From NCBI RefSeq assembly GCF_944387245.1, contig NZ_CALXEE010000011.1:1-37427 (forward strand): a stretch of 37,427 bases of DNA, read 5' to 3'. The DNA is from an uncultured Intestinimonas sp. Lineage in GTDB: Bacteria; Bacillota; Clostridia; Oscillospirales; Oscillospiraceae. Shown one piece after another: positions 23,969-31,460 of this stretch (position 1 is its first letter; the number at the start of each line of letters is the position of its first letter). The notes under the pieces are model-generated. The model was not told the origin of the DNA. It saw nothing but the letters and a program-made list of their open reading frames with translations, and made no database searches. Position numbers and translations under genes: made by a program.

Positions 23969-25327
23969 ATGGAGCTCAACCCCGCCGCCCGCGCCGCTTT
24001 CGATGCCATGAGCGAGGGCATCACCATCATCGATACCGACGGGATCATCGTCTTCGGCAACCGGGCCTACCGGGATTTCCTCAACAAGGAGGCCGGCGGC
24101 GACATCGGCCCCATCGAGGGCTACCGCCTCCGGGACCTGCGGCCCGGCGCCCGTCTCCCCGAGGTGCTGGAGACCGGCAAGCCCCACCTCCACATCACCC
24201 GCCAGGAGATCCAGGACTTTTACTTCGTCAACATGTACCCCATTTACGAAAACGGCGCCCTCATCGGCGGCATCTCGGTGGTCACCTTCCTGGAGGACGC
24301 CTACCGCACCCGCCAGGAGCTGGACGCCATGGAGGCCAAGAGCCAGCGGGTCCTCCGCCGTCTGAACAGGGCCAACGGCGCCCGCTATACCTTTGACGAC
24401 ATCGTGGCGGTCTCCCCTCCGGTGGCAGCGGTGAAGGCCCTGGCCGAAAAGATTGCGGCCACCGACGCCACCGTGCTGCTGGAGTCGGAGAGCGGCACCG
24501 GCAAGGAGCTCTACGCCCAGGCCATCCACAACGCCAGCCCCCGCCGGGACGGGGTCTTTGTGGCCATCAACTGCTCCAACTTCAACGCCGACCTGCTGGA
24601 GTCCGAGCTCTTCGGCTACGCCGAGGGCGCCTTCACCGGCGCCAAAAAGGGCGGCAAGCTGGGCCTCTTTGAGGCCGCCGCCGGCGGCACCCTTTTCCTG
24701 GACGAGATCTCCGAGATGGACATCGGCCTCCAGGCCAAGCTCCTCCGGGTCCTCCAGGAGCACCGGGTCCGCCCCGTGGGCGGGCTCAAGGAGATCGACG
24801 TGGACGTGCGGGTCATCGCCGCCTGCAACGCCGACCTGCCCCAGTATGTGCGGGACGGCAAGTTCCGAAAGGACCTCTATTACCGCCTGAGCACCTTCCC
24901 CCTCCACATCCCGCCCCTCCGGGAGCGGCCCGCCGACATCTCCCCCCTGGCCAACTCCATCCTCAACGAGCTCTCCCACAAGCTCCGCCGGCCCTTTACC
25001 CTCACCGTGGACGCCGCCGAGCGCCTCCGCTCCCACGACTGGCCCGGCAACGTCCGGGAGCTGCGGAACGTGCTGGAGTTCTCCGCCTACCTCACCCCCT
25101 CCGGCATCATCACCGCCGACGCCCTCCCCGGCGACCTGGGCCGCCCCAAGGGAGACCCCCAGCCCGACGCCACCCTGGCCCAGCGGGTCCGTGCCTTTGA
25201 ACAGCGGGAGATCCGCAAGGCCATGGAGAAATACGGCTCCTCCCTGGAGGGCAAGAAAAAGGCCGCCGCCGAGCTGGGCATCTCTCTGTCCAGCCTCTAC
25301 AATAAGCTGGGCTCCTCCCCCTCCTGA
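23969..25327 (+). CDS. PAS-domain sigma-54-dependent transcriptional activator
   Basis: A 452-residue bacterial enhancer-binding protein. An N-terminal PAS domain (about residues 8-110) is the likely sensor; there is no receiver domain. The AAA+ domain (about 140-370) has Walker A ESESGTGKE (172-180), GAFTGA for sigma-54 contact (220-225), the Walker B LFLDEIS and a sensor-type Arg-rich FRKDLYYRLSTFPLHIPPLRERP. The C-terminal Fis-type helix-turn-helix is about 410-450 (KKKAAAELGISLSSLYNKLG). AGGAAGGG precedes the ATG. Directly downstream are candidate binding sites and a sigma-54 promoter, so this is almost certainly the local regulator of the transporter/AtuA operon. The ligand of the PAS domain is unknown. 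Confidence 0.93.
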   Translation: MELNPAARAAFDAMSEGITIIDTDGIIVFGNRAYRDFLNKEAGGDIGPIEGYRLRDLRPGARLPEVLETGKPHLHITRQEIQDFYFVNMYPIYENGALIGGISVVTFLEDAYRTRQELDAMEAKSQRVLRRLNRANGARYTFDDIVAVSPPVAAVKALAEKIAATDATVLLESESGTGKELYAQAIHNASPRRDGVFVAINCSNFNADLLESELFGYAEGAFTGAKKGGKLGLFEAAAGGTLFLDEISEMDIGLQAKLLRVLQEHRVRPVGGLKEIDVDVRVIAACNADLPQYVRDGKFRKDLYYRLSTFPLHIPPLRERPADISPLANSILNELSHKLRRPFTLTVDAAERLRSHDWPGNVRELRNVLEFSAYLTPSGIITADALPGDLGRPKGDPQPDATLAQRVRAFEQREIRKAMEKYGSSLEGKKKAAAELGISLSSLYNKLGSSPS

Positions 25328-25330
25328 CCG

Positions 25331-25373
25331 GAGTTCCAGGATTTTAGAATCTGCTTCTAAAATCCTGGAACTC
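25331..25373 (+). promoter_or_regulatory. Candidate upstream activator site: perfect 19-bp inverted repeat
   Basis: The 19-base arm 25331-25349 (centre CCAGGATTTTAGAA) is repeated as an exact reverse complement at 25355-25373 with a 5-base loop. It starts just after the regulator stop codon but has no T tract behind it, and the same sequence recurs at 25427. The centre is about 208 bases upstream of the predicted sigma-54 start, a normal enhancer distance. Confidence 0.6.
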
Positions 25374-25426
25374 CCGCTTGAACCCTGGGTTTGGTGTTTT
25401 GGTCCTACCAATTTTTCCGGATGCGT

Positions 25427-25443
25427 TTCCAGAATTTTAGAAT
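25427..25443 (+). promoter_or_regulatory. Third copy of the activator-site motif
   Basis: TTCCAGAATTTTAGAAT matches 25334-25350 (TTCCAGGATTTTAGAAT) at 16 of 17 positions. It is centred about 125 bases upstream of the predicted start. Confidence 0.5.
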
Positions 25444-25470
25444 TTTTTCTCTTCTCTCCGCCTCTTTCTG

Positions 25471-25515
25471 AAAAAGTCCGGAGCCCTTTTATTTCAAGGG
25501 TTTCCGGACTTTTTT
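25471..25515 (+). terminator. Terminator of the sigma-54 activator gene
   Basis: AAAAAGTCCGGA and TCCGGACTTTTT form the outer stem, with CCCTT/AAGGG as an inner stem, and a T run at the end. It insulates the downstream sigma-54 promoter from read-through. Confidence 0.85.
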
Positions 25516-25532
25516 CGCACTTGTAACCGGTT

Positions 25533-25549
25533 TTGGCACAGCGTTTGCT
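25533..25549 (+). promoter_or_regulatory. Sigma-54 (-24/-12) promoter
   Basis: TTGGCACAGCGTTTGCT: GG at 25535-25536, exactly ten bases, then GC at 25547-25548. It matches the consensus TGGCAC-N5-TTGCW closely. The predicted start is near 25560, about 70 bases before the transporter ATG. A gene for a sigma-54 activator ends about 200 bases upstream. Confidence 0.88.
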
Positions 25550-25629
25550 TTTTAAACAAGTGCAATCGAAAAGAGAGGATTGCATCTCTGAAACGGGCTG
25601 CGGCCCGAAAAGAAAGAGGAGGTAAATCC

Positions 25630-27018
25630 ATGTTAGCAGCACTCGGTTTCATCACGGTCATTGTCATGCTCGTCCTGATTATGACCAAGAAGGCCTCGCC
25701 GCTGGTGGCGCTGATCGCGGTCCCCGTGGTCACCGGCATCATCTCCTGCGCCTTCATCGCAGTCGTTCCTGAAGGGGCGCCCGAAGGCACCGCCGGTGTG
25801 GTGGACTTCGTGGCCAACTTCAAGAGCCTGGGCGGCATGATCACCGGTTCCAAGGGCATCGGCTCCGTTGCCGCCACCGGCGTCATGTTCATCTTCTCCA
25901 TCCTGTTCTTCGGCATCCTCACCGACGCCGGCACCTTCCGCCCCATCATCAAGGGCATCCTGAACATGGTGGGCACCGATCCCGTGAAGATCGGCATCGG
26001 CACCGCCATCCTGGCCGCCATCGTCCACCTGGACGGCTCCGGCGCTGTCACCTTCCTGATCTGCGTGCCCGCCCTGCTGCCCCTGTATGACGCGCTGGGC
26101 ATGCGCCGTACCACCCTGGCCACCATCGTGGCTCTCTCCGCCGGTACCATGAACATCCTGCCCTGGGGCGGCCCCACCATCCGTGCCCACACCGCCCTCG
26201 CCACCATGGAGGGCACTGAGGCCACTGTCACTGAGTTCTTCATGCCTGTCCTGCCCGCCGTCCTGGTCGGTCTGGTGTGCGTGCTGGTCATCGCCGCCTT
26301 CCTGGGCAGCCGTGAGAAGAAGCGCATCGGCAATGTGGCCCTGGAGTCCGTGGGCCACACCGAGGCCGAGCTCACCGACGAGCAGAAGGCCCTCCTGCGT
26401 CCCCACCTCTTTGTCGTGAACATCATCCTCATCATCGCCGCCATCGTCTCCCTGCTCTTCTCCGGCTTTGCTCCCGCCGTGGTCTTCATGGTCTTCTACG
26501 TGCTGGCCACCGTCATCAACTACCCCAGCGTCAAGGAGTCCAAGGCCCGGGTGGACGCCCACGCCAAGGAGTGCCTGATGATGTGCTCCGTCCTCTTCGC
26601 CGCCGGCTGCTTCACCGGCATCATGCAGGGCACCGGCATGATCTCCGAGATGTCCAACGCCCTGGTCTCCGTCATCCCCAACTCCCTGGGCCAGTTCTTC
26701 CCCCTGGTCATCGGTATCATCGGCATGCCCGCCTCCCTGCTCTTTGACCCCGACTCCTTCTACTACGGCGTGCTGCCCGTGCTGGCCGAGACCGCTCAGG
26801 GCTTCGGCATTGTGGGCGCCGATGTGGGCCGCGCCGCCATCCTGGGCCAGATGACCATCGGCTTCCCCGTCTCCCCCCTGACCGCCTCCACCTTCCTGCT
26901 GGTGGGCCTGTCCGGCGTGGACCTGGGCGAGCACCAGAAGAAGACCATTCCTCTGGCCTGGCTGGTCTCCCTGATCACGGTCGTGGTGGCCATCATCATC
27001 GGCGGTATCGCCATCTGA
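25630..27018 (+). CDS. CitMHS-family carboxylate transporter
   Basis: A 462-residue, 11-12 segment permease that resembles B. subtilis CitM/CitH: LIMTKKASPLVALI near the N-terminus, the ILFFGILTDAGTF segment, VHLDGSGAVTFLI and the hallmark NILPWGGPTIRA. The family imports citrate (often as a metal complex) or related carboxylates with protons; the substrate here is not known. AGAGGAGG precedes the ATG. It is the first gene after the sigma-54 promoter and is followed by the AtuA pair, so it most likely brings in their substrate. Codon use is strongly biased (Arg CGC/CGT, Leu CTG), pointing to high expression when induced. Confidence 0.88.
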   Translation: MLAALGFITVIVMLVLIMTKKASPLVALIAVPVVTGIISCAFIAVVPEGAPEGTAGVVDFVANFKSLGGMITGSKGIGSVAATGVMFIFSILFFGILTDAGTFRPIIKGILNMVGTDPVKIGIGTAILAAIVHLDGSGAVTFLICVPALLPLYDALGMRRTTLATIVALSAGTMNILPWGGPTIRAHTALATMEGTEATVTEFFMPVLPAVLVGLVCVLVIAAFLGSREKKRIGNVALESVGHTEAELTDEQKALLRPHLFVVNIILIIAAIVSLLFSGFAPAVVFMVFYVLATVINYPSVKESKARVDAHAKECLMMCSVLFAAGCFTGIMQGTGMISEMSNALVSVIPNSLGQFFPLVIGIIGMPASLLFDPDSFYYGVLPVLAETAQGFGIVGADVGRAAILGQMTIGFPVSPLTASTFLLVGLSGVDLGEHQKKTIPLAWLVSLITVVVAIIIGGIAI

Positions 27019-27065
27019 TCCTGTCATAACATCCATTCTGAATCATTGGAAAGGAAGCTAATGCC

Positions 27066-28412
27066 ATGAAAACCATCCGTATCGGCAGCGGCGCCGGCTA
27101 CGCCGGCGATCGCCTGGAGCCCTCCCTGGAGCTCATTGAAAAGGGCAACCTGGACTACATCAGCTACGAGTGCCTGGCCGAGCGCACCATCGCCATCGGC
27201 CAGCAGGCCAAGCTGAAGGACCCCACCAAGGGCTACAACGGCCTGCTGGAGCACCGCATGGAGAAGGCCCTGCCCCTGTGCTGGAAGCACAAGGTCAAGC
27301 TCATCACCAATATGGGCTCCGCCAACCCCCAGGCCGCCGCGCAGAAGTGCGTGGAGATCGCCCGCAAGCACGGCCTCACCGGCATGAAGATCGCCTGCGT
27401 CACCGGCGACGACCTGCTGCCCGTCATCGACAAGTACATGGACACCGAGGTGTGGGAGACCCACGAGCCCCTGTCCAAGCTGCCCGGCGAAATCGTCTCC
27501 GCCAACGCCTACATGGGCGTGGAGGGCATCCTGAAGGCCCTGGATCAGGGCGCCGACGTGGTCATCACCGGCCGTGTGGCCGACCCCGCCATCTTCATGG
27601 CCCCCGCCATCCACGAGTTCGGCTGGTCCCTGGAGGACTGGGACAAGCTGGGCAAGGGCACCATGATGGGCCACCTGCTGGAGTGCGGCGGCCAGGTCAC
27701 CGGCGGCTACTTTGCCGAGCCCGGCAAGAAGGACGTGCCCGGCGTGGGCCACCTGGGCTTCCCCATCGTGGAGATCTCCGAGGACGGCTCCTTCTTCGTC
27801 ACCAAGGTCCCCGAGGCCGGCGGCAAGGTCACCGTGGAGACCTGCTCCGAGCAGATCGTCTACGAGATCCACGACCCCGAGAACTACCTGACCCCCGACG
27901 TGGTGGCCAACTTCAAGCAGGTCAAATTCACTGAGGTGGAGAAGGACAAGGTCCAGGTGGAGGGCGCCACCGGCAAGCCCAAGACCGAGACCTTCAAGTG
28001 CTCCATCGGCTACCGCGACTGCTACATCGGCGACGGCGAGATCAGCTACGGCGGCCCCGGCTGCGTGGCCCGCGGCAAGCTGGCCATCGACATCATCAAG
28101 GAGCGCCTGGCTCTGGTGGCCCCCAACACCTTCGACGAGCTCAAGTTCGACCTCATCGGCTGCAACAGCCTCTACTGGAACCCCGACTACAAGTACAACG
28201 AGGAGCCCAGCGAGGTCCGCGTCCGCGTGGCCGGCCGCGCCAAGACCAAGGCCGACGCCGACATCATCGGCAACGAGGTCGAGGCCCTCTACACCAATGG
28301 CCCTGCCGGCGGCTGCGGCGCCGTGAAGCGCACCCGCGACATCGTCTCCGTGGCCTCCATCCTGGTCAGCCGCTACGACGTAAAGCCCGCGGTCGAGATC
28401 TTTGAAGTCTGA
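27066..28412 (+). CDS. AtuA family protein (DUF1446), main domain
   Basis: A 448-residue protein recognised as the AtuA/DUF1446 family (acyclic terpene utilisation AtuA) from its opening KTIRIGSGAGYAGDRLEP, the LDYISYECLAERTIA segment, the GADVVITGRVADPA block and the C-terminal GNEVEALYTNGPAGGCGAVK. The biochemical activity of this family is not established; the name comes from Pseudomonas terpene catabolism, which is not implied here. In many organisms one polypeptide holds this domain plus a C-terminal AtuA-like domain; here that part is the next gene. It sits 47 bases after the transporter behind GGAAAGGAAG. Arg codons are nearly all CGC with no CGG, suggesting very high expression. Confidence 0.88.
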   Translation: MKTIRIGSGAGYAGDRLEPSLELIEKGNLDYISYECLAERTIAIGQQAKLKDPTKGYNGLLEHRMEKALPLCWKHKVKLITNMGSANPQAAAQKCVEIARKHGLTGMKIACVTGDDLLPVIDKYMDTEVWETHEPLSKLPGEIVSANAYMGVEGILKALDQGADVVITGRVADPAIFMAPAIHEFGWSLEDWDKLGKGTMMGHLLECGGQVTGGYFAEPGKKDVPGVGHLGFPIVEISEDGSFFVTKVPEAGGKVTVETCSEQIVYEIHDPENYLTPDVVANFKQVKFTEVEKDKVQVEGATGKPKTETFKCSIGYRDCYIGDGEISYGGPGCVARGKLAIDIIKERLALVAPNTFDELKFDLIGCNSLYWNPDYKYNEEPSEVRVRVAGRAKTKADADIIGNEVEALYTNGPAGGCGAVKRTRDIVSVASILVSRYDVKPAVEIFEV

Positions 28413-28438
28413 TTTCGTTAGAAAGGAAGCATAGAGCT

Positions 28439-28738
28439 ATGAAACTCTGGGATATCGCGCACTCCCGTACCGGCGACAAGGGCAACATCTCCAACATCTC
28501 CCTCATCGCCTATGACCCCAAGGACTTTGAGCTCCTCAAGGAGAAGGTCACCGCCGAGAAGGTGAAGGAGCACTTCAAGGGCATGGTCAAGGGTGAAGTG
28601 GTCCGCTATGAGCTGCCCAACATCCACGCCCTCAACTTCGTGATGTATGCCGCTCTGGGCGGCGGCGTCACCCGCTCCCTGTCCGTGGACATGCACGGCA
28701 AGGGCCTGAGCTCCTATCTGCTGGACATGGAGATCTGA
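28439..28738 (+). CDS. AtuA-related small protein (AtuA C-terminal domain, stand-alone)
   Basis: A 99-residue protein that corresponds to the C-terminal ferredoxin-fold-like domain of longer AtuA proteins: a start reading LWDIAHSRTGDKGNISNISL and an end reading ALGGGVTRSLSVDMHGKGLSS. The family has no proven function. It begins 26 bases after the AtuA main-domain gene behind GAAAGGAAGC, so the two should be made in equal amounts and assemble together. The transcript ends at the terminator 28801-28833. Confidence 0.85.
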   Translation: MKLWDIAHSRTGDKGNISNISLIAYDPKDFELLKEKVTAEKVKEHFKGMVKGEVVRYELPNIHALNFVMYAALGGGVTRSLSVDMHGKGLSSYLLDMEI

Positions 28739-28800
28739 TCTCCGTTCCAAATATACGTTTCCCACTCTCCCCAACACATTACACCGTTCTTTCGGTGGGG

Positions 28801-28833
28801 CGGCGCGCGGCCCTGCGGCTGCGCGCCGTTTTT
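28801..28833 (+). terminator. Terminator of the sigma-54 operon
   Basis: CGGCGCGCGGCC, a 4-base loop, GGCTGCGCGCCG (one G-U), then T5. Confidence 0.88.
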
Positions 28834-28874
28834 ATCCCCACTTTGAGGAAACATCGTGCTAGGAGGTCCATGAA

Positions 28875-30971
28875 ATGATGAAAAATCAGCTCCTGTCCGC
28901 CCTGCTGGCAGGCGCCCTCTCCATGTCCCTGGCCGTTCCGGCCCTGGGCGCCGAGGCGGAGCCCGCCGCCGCCCCCAGCTACCCCGTCCTCACCCAGGAC
29001 GGCACCCAGTACGTCCCCCTCCGCTCCATCGCCGAGGACCTGGGCCTCTCCGTGGCCTGGGACCAGACCACCCTCACCGCCACCCTGTCCAACGGCATCT
29101 GGTCCATCCAGCTCCAGCCCATGGCCGGCACCGCCGACGTGAGCTACGTGGAGGGCGCCGTGGAGGCCCCCATCCTGCTCCAGGATGACCGCATCTACAT
29201 CGACCCCGATTTTCTGGCCCAGTACGCCGACACGGTGGTGACCGTGGACGGCGAGAGTGCCACCGCTGCCGCCGACGCTATGGCCGGCACCCGGAACGCC
29301 ATCCGCGCCAACGACTACGGCGTGAAGCAGTCCTATGAGTATGAGCGCTATGAGGTCATGGTGCCCATGGACGACGGCGTGAAGCTGCGCACCATCGTCT
29401 ATAAGCCTGTGGGCGAGGGTCCCTGGCCCACCGCCTTCACCCGCGGACCCTACCCCGAGCAGGAGGCCACCAAAGACGCCCTGGGCGAGGAGTACGCCAG
29501 CCGGGGCTTCGCCTACGTCTACCAGTACTGCCGCGGCAAGGGCGGCTCTGAAGGTGTGTACGTGGCCAACGTGGACGAGCGGGCCGACGGCATCGCCAGC
29601 CTGAACTGGCTCAACGACCAGGACTGGGTGGAGAGCATCGGCATGCACGGCCACTCCTACCTGGCTCTCACCACCTGGATCGTGAGCGACGCCCTGCCTG
29701 AGAAGGTCAAGGCCCTCCACGCCCAGTGCTACGGCGTGCTCCGGAACCTCTCCGTGAGCCACTCCGGCCTGGTGGCGGCCGACAACATCATCGCCTGGAC
29801 CATGCAGAACTGCACCGACGTCTATGACTATGACGCCTATCTGGAGTCCGCCCAGTACCTGCCCGGCATCAAGGCCGATGACGACCTGTGGGGCGGCAAC
29901 GTGGAAGGCTACGACGACTGGATCAACCACCCCGACTTCACCGACCCCTACTGGGATGAGGGCTGCTGGGGCGATCTGAAGAACGCCATCCCCGAGATCG
30001 ACGTGCCCGTGGCCATTTTCGGCGGCTACTACGACCACCACTACGAGGGCACCATCGAGGCCTGGAACATGCTCAGCGAGGAGACCCGCGCCCAGAGCCA
30101 CATGGTCCTGGGTCCCTGGAACCACAGCTTCGGCTTCGCCACGGCCTGGAAGGGCGGCGAGAACTACACCTACGATGTGAACACCGACACCTTTAACTGG
30201 TTCTACAGCATCATGGTCAATGATACCGTTCCCGCCACCGGCGTGGACGCCTACGTGGTGGGCGACGACGAGTGGGTCCACCTGGACTCCTTCCCCATGG
30301 AGAGCGACGGTGCGCTCACCTACTACCTGACCACCGAGCCCACCGAGTCCGACGGCACCGCCTACCTCCTCTCCAGCGAACCCGCCGCCGAGGCCGACAC
30401 CATCAGCTACGTCTATGATCCCACCGATCCCAAGCTCACCGAGGGCGGCGAGTGCCTGCTCACCACCGGCGAGCTCCGGGGCAGCAACGAGCTTTCCCCC
30501 GCCGGCTACCGGGACGACGTGATCAGCTTCGTCTGCGACCCCGTGGCCCAGGACACCACCCTGGCCGGCAACCTGGTGGCCGACCTCTTCGTCAGCACCG
30601 ACGTGGAGGACACCGCCTTCACCTACACCATCAGTGAGGTGGACGCCAACGGCGTGGCCCACAACATCCGCAACGGCCTGCTGACCCTGGCCTACCGCAA
30701 CGACCGCTACGCCCCCGCCGTGTACGACTATGTTCCCGGCGAGGTGGTGGAGATGAAGATCGAGTCCCTGCCCATCGTGTGGACCGTCTCCGCCGGCAAC
30801 CGCATCCGCATCGATATCTCCTCCTCTGACTTCCCCGAGTTCACCAGCCACACCAACACCGTGGGCAACTGGGCCGAGCAGACCGAGACCAAGATCGCCA
30901 ACCAGACCATCCACCTGGGCGGCGACTATCCCAGCTCCGTGACCCTGCCCACCCTCTCTGTGGCGGGCTGA
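28875..30971 (+). CDS. Secreted CocE/NonD-family alpha/beta hydrolase with stalk-like domain
   Basis: A 698-residue exported protein. A signal peptide (about 1-26, cut near ALGA-EAEP) is followed by a short copper-amine-oxidase-N-like (stalk) domain (about 34-130, with QYVPLRSIAEDLGLSVAWD), then the CocE/NonD (peptidase S15-like) hydrolase with Ser261 in HGHSYLAL, Asp387 in GGYYDHHYEG and His417 in GPWNHSFG, then the C-terminal jelly-roll domain. The Ser motif is GHSY, not the usual GxSYxG. Family members hydrolyse esters, amides or X-Pro peptides; the substrate is unknown. AGGAGGT is 7 bases before the first of two adjacent Met codons. It follows the AtuA operon across a terminator, so co-regulation is uncertain. 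Confidence 0.85.
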   Translation: MMKNQLLSALLAGALSMSLAVPALGAEAEPAAAPSYPVLTQDGTQYVPLRSIAEDLGLSVAWDQTTLTATLSNGIWSIQLQPMAGTADVSYVEGAVEAPILLQDDRIYIDPDFLAQYADTVVTVDGESATAAADAMAGTRNAIRANDYGVKQSYEYERYEVMVPMDDGVKLRTIVYKPVGEGPWPTAFTRGPYPEQEATKDALGEEYASRGFAYVYQYCRGKGGSEGVYVANVDERADGIASLNWLNDQDWVESIGMHGHSYLALTTWIVSDALPEKVKALHAQCYGVLRNLSVSHSGLVAADNIIAWTMQNCTDVYDYDAYLESAQYLPGIKADDDLWGGNVEGYDDWINHPDFTDPYWDEGCWGDLKNAIPEIDVPVAIFGGYYDHHYEGTIEAWNMLSEETRAQSHMVLGPWNHSFGFATAWKGGENYTYDVNTDTFNWFYSIMVNDTVPATGVDAYVVGDDEWVHLDSFPMESDGALTYYLTTEPTESDGTAYLLSSEPAAEADTISYVYDPTDPKLTEGGECLLTTGELRGSNELSPAGYRDDVISFVCDPVAQDTTLAGNLVADLFVSTDVEDTAFTYTISEVDANGVAHNIRNGLLTLAYRNDRYAPAVYDYVPGEVVEMKIESLPIVWTVSAGNRIRIDISSSDFPEFTSHTNTVGNWAEQTETKIANQTIHLGGDYPSSVTLPTLSVAG

Positions 30972-30995
30972 GCATTCTGTTTCCCACCTTTCTAG

Positions 30996-31037
30996 AGGCC
31001 GAAGGCCGCAGGCATTGCCCGCGGCCTTCGGCCTTTT
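30996..31037 (+). terminator. Terminator of the hydrolase gene
   Basis: AGGCCGAAGGCCGC and GCGGCCTTCGGCCT form a 14-bp perfect stem around an 11-base loop, followed by T residues. Confidence 0.9.
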
Positions 31038-31048
31038 CTCGCTCCCTC

Positions 31049-31076
31049 TTGACAATAGATAGATCACCGATATAAT
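31049..31076 (+). promoter_or_regulatory. Sigma-A promoter of the padR operon
   Basis: TTGACA (31049-31054), a 16-base spacer, TATAAT (31071-31076): both hexamers match the consensus perfectly. Confidence 0.9.
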
Positions 31077-31099
31077 AATAGATAGATAATCTATCTATT
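31054..31099 (+). promoter_or_regulatory. PadR operator: three copies of AATAGATAGAT
   Basis: AATAGATAGAT occurs at 31054-31064 (between -35 and -10), again at 31077-31087 (directly after the -10), and as its exact reverse complement ATCTATCTATT at 31089-31099, ending just before the SD. The last two form an 11+1+11 palindrome. The placement over a consensus promoter of a PadR gene indicates autorepression. Confidence 0.8.
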
Positions 31100-31112
31100 A
31101 GGAGGTCTTGCC

Positions 31113-31460
31113 ATGGCACGGGAAAAGCGGGAAAAGAATGTCCCCGGGGGAACCGGGATGCTCCTCCTCTCCCTCCTCTCCCGGCAGGAGATGTACGGCT
31201 ATCAGATGATCGCCGCCCTGCGGGAGCGGTCCAACCACGTCTTTGACCTGAAGGCGGGGACCCTCTACCCCCTCCTCCACACCCTGGAGGCCCAGGGCTA
31301 CGTCACCTCCCGGGACGGAGAGGTTGGCGGCCGGGTACGGCGGTACTACGCCATCACCCCGGCGGGCCGGGGAGCCCTGGCGGAACAGGCGGATCAGTGG
31401 CGGACCTACGCCGACGGGGTCCGAGGCGTGCTGGAAGGGGGCGTGTTCTGTGGCGCGTGA
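31113..31460 (+). CDS. PadR family transcriptional regulator
   Basis: A 115-residue winged-helix repressor of the short PadR-s2 type: a basic N-terminus, LLSLLSRQEMYGYQMIAALRERS (helices 1-2), GTLYPLLHTLEAQGYVTS (recognition helix and start of the wing), RRYYAITPAGRGALAEQA, and a short C-terminal dimer helix. AGGAGGT precedes the ATG and the operator repeats lie over its promoter. The next gene starts inside its last 11 bases, and in Firmicutes this pairing with a permease-prefix/HAAS-type membrane protein is common. The inducing signal is not evident. Confidence 0.93.
   Translation: MAREKREKNVPGGTGMLLLSLLSRQEMYGYQMIAALRERSNHVFDLKAGTLYPLLHTLEAQGYVTSRDGEVGGRVRRYYAITPAGRGALAEQADQWRTYADGVRGVLEGGVFCGA

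Noticed and set aside
25331-25373. Reading the 19-bp inverted repeat as the regulator's terminator
   Set aside because: No T tract follows, a proper terminator lies at 25471-25515, and the half-site recurs at 25427; a binding site is the better reading.
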